Of a DNA stretch of 20,242 bases, positions 19,177 to 20,242 are shown piece after piece. The position numbers were made by a program, and so were the translations under genes. The stretch is from Didymodactylos carnosus. Its lineage: Eukaryota > Rotifera > Eurotatoria > Philodinida > Philodinidae. A model generated the notes under the pieces. The model was not told where the DNA came from, made no database searches, and saw only the letters and a list, made by a program, of their open reading frames with translations. The stretch spans positions 1-20,242 of the forward strand of contig CAJNOQ010003452.1 of assembly GCA_905250885.1 (NCBI GenBank), written 5' to 3'. The stretch's first letter is position 1; every line of letters begins with the position of its first letter.

Positions 19177-19527
19177 ACCTAAATTATAGCAAACCATGAC
19201 AACATAGAGCCAAAAATATTGTGAACAAAATCAATGCTGTATAAATGTATGAAAATTTAATTGATTTTACGTACCATGGACGTTGCAGGGTTATTGTACT
19301 ATTTAAATTCACTTTCGGATAAATACATACTATACATGGATAAACATATATGACGGCAAAAAACGGAACTGCCATCAACGTAGCTAACGATTTATGTTTT
19401 TTATACAGATTAGTCAGATTCCACTGTGAATAACTCGATTTAAAATCTGTTTACTATATCTATATCTATTAATTCTTTTATTTCTTCCTTTTTACTTCGT
19501 AGTTTATTTGTATTGCTTAACTAAACG
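19177..19527. other. Non-coding stretch before the Penelope-like ORF
   Basis: AT-rich with simple TATC/TATA repeats at about 19453-19470. No gene or confident element boundary seen. Confidence 0.4.
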
Positions 19528-19553
19528 TTTCGATTAATGAAAATCTTCATCAG
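19528..19553 (-). ncRNA. Hammerhead-ribozyme-like core (candidate)
   Basis: Read on the minus strand, CTGATGA (19553-19547), a short GATT/AATC stem with a 6-nt loop, and then GAAA (19531-19528) reproduce two of the three conserved hammerhead core strands in the right order and spacing. A possible stem III (GTTTA with TAAAC at about 19501-19525) exists, but a third core strand (UH) and stem I are not convincingly paired. Hammerhead motifs are known in Penelope-like elements, which fits the RT frame next to it. The orientation is opposite to that frame. Confidence 0.35.
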
Positions 19554-20242
19554 TAATACCAACAACGAAACTACATGAATCAAAATATGTTGCTGACGTA
19601 ATTGCTACGGTACAATCTGCATTGTATAACACAAATACCATACAAAAAGAATTAATTATAAGAGAAGTTAGTAAGACGATTGATAAGCACTTACCAACTG
19701 CAATTAAAAACAATAGAAATAAAAATAAACCAAAAATAACTCAGTACGCTTAAAAATTTAAAGAGCGATAACAAGATTATAGTAGTAGGCGCGGATAAGG
19801 GAGGAAAAGTTGTAGCGTTAGATGTAGAAGAATATAAGACAAAGATTAAAGCAAAACTAAGCACCAATACGTATGAGATTGTCAGATCTAAACCAGATCC
19901 AGCTAAGAAAATACATGAAGAGCTAAGCGAATTAGTGAAAAGTTTGAAAAAAGTTAAAGCTATTTCAAATCGTCAAGGAAAGATATTTTTAAAACAAAAA
20001 CAATTACCCATGGTAAGAGCAAAGATAAAAGTGCACAAGGAAGGTTATCCTGTAAGACTGATAATTGCTATGCGAAATACTATTGGTTCAAAACTAGCAA
20101 AGTTTATTACAAGAGCCTTGAGTAAAATAAGCAATAAAATGAGATCTATTAAGAATACAAAGGATTTTATTCAGAAGTTAAGTGAAATAGAGGTGAATAA
20201 AAATACAACACTAGCTAGCTTAGATGTTGTAGATTTGTTTAC
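19541..20242 (+). mobile_element. Penelope-like element reverse transcriptase ORF, partial
   Basis: The frame from about 19541 encodes PTTKLHESKYVADVIATV and a basic stretch, then breaks at about 19745-19755 (a one- or two-base indel before a TAA). A second frame continues to the window end with ADKGGKVVALDVEEY, LPMVRAKIKVHKEGYPVRLI and a final SLDVVDLF. These match the conserved N-terminal and early RT blocks of Penelope-like elements; the last carries the catalytic Asp of RT motif A. The frame before 19541 is closed by TGA, so the 5' part is truncated or rearranged. Bdelloid genomes carry telomere-associated Athena elements of this class, but without the C-terminal part I cannot say whether a GIY-YIG endonuclease is present or which family this is. 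Confidence 0.78.

Noticed and set aside
1-20242. CRISPR arrays, tRNA or rRNA genes, bacterial operons
   Set aside because: No regularly spaced short direct repeats, cloverleaf-like segments or rRNA-like blocks were seen; the introns and retroelements show eukaryotic DNA.
1-20242. Telomeric simple-repeat arrays
   Set aside because: No run of TGTGGG-like or TTAGGG-like repeats was found, so a subtelomeric position is inferred only from element content.

Overview
The window is AT-rich eukaryotic DNA and most resembles a bdelloid rotifer genome, probably a TE-rich and perhaps subtelomeric segment. This is inferred from a multi-exon gene with mostly 57-95 bp introns, an FG-GAP repeat pseudogene, a secreted PAN-like/Cys-rich pseudogene, a Penelope-like reverse transcriptase, non-LTR retrotransposons, and many small non-autonomous DNA elements. 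No phylogeny was possible, so the organism is a hypothesis.

Layout. 1-1400: no gene, but a diverged tandem repeat of about 175 bp. 1435-2400 (minus): broken FG-GAP/VCBS repeat gene. 2681-2784: one half of a 104-bp inverted pair whose partner is at 8844-8947. 2858-8369: a near full-length APE-type non-LTR retrotransposon bounded by an 11-bp target-site duplication. It has ORF1, ORF2 and a 3' UTR and is dead through several frameshifts. An 849-bp piggyBac-type non-autonomous element (13-bp TIRs, TTAA duplication) is nested in ORF1. 8568-8844: long hairpin. 9279-11653: repeat-rich block with a second LINE relic (9550-9988), a fourfold GAACTTTGCCAA palindromic cluster and a 615-bp hAT-like MITE with an 8-bp TSD. 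11654-13541: no gene. 13542-14066 (minus): pseudogene for a secreted PAN-like/Cys-rich protein. 14684-15213: a 530-bp foldback element.

15457-18497 (plus) holds the only apparently intact gene. Twelve exons can be joined in frame to give about 669 aa: a Thr/Ser-rich basic cytoplasmic region, one transmembrane helix, a mucin-like Thr-rich linker, and a C-terminal LamG/concanavalin-like domain. It is probably a type II cell-surface lectin-like protein.

The right edge (from about 19541) enters a Penelope-like element ORF with one frameshift, cut by the window end within RT motif A. A hammerhead-like core lies on the opposite strand immediately before it.

The elements are layered: the LINE inserted inside an older inverted-repeat structure, and the piggyBac-type element later inserted in the LINE. 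Nothing seen amounts to a multi-gene system. The most interesting objects are the LamG membrane gene with its phase-symmetric linker exons, the nested elements, and the Penelope/hammerhead arrangement.
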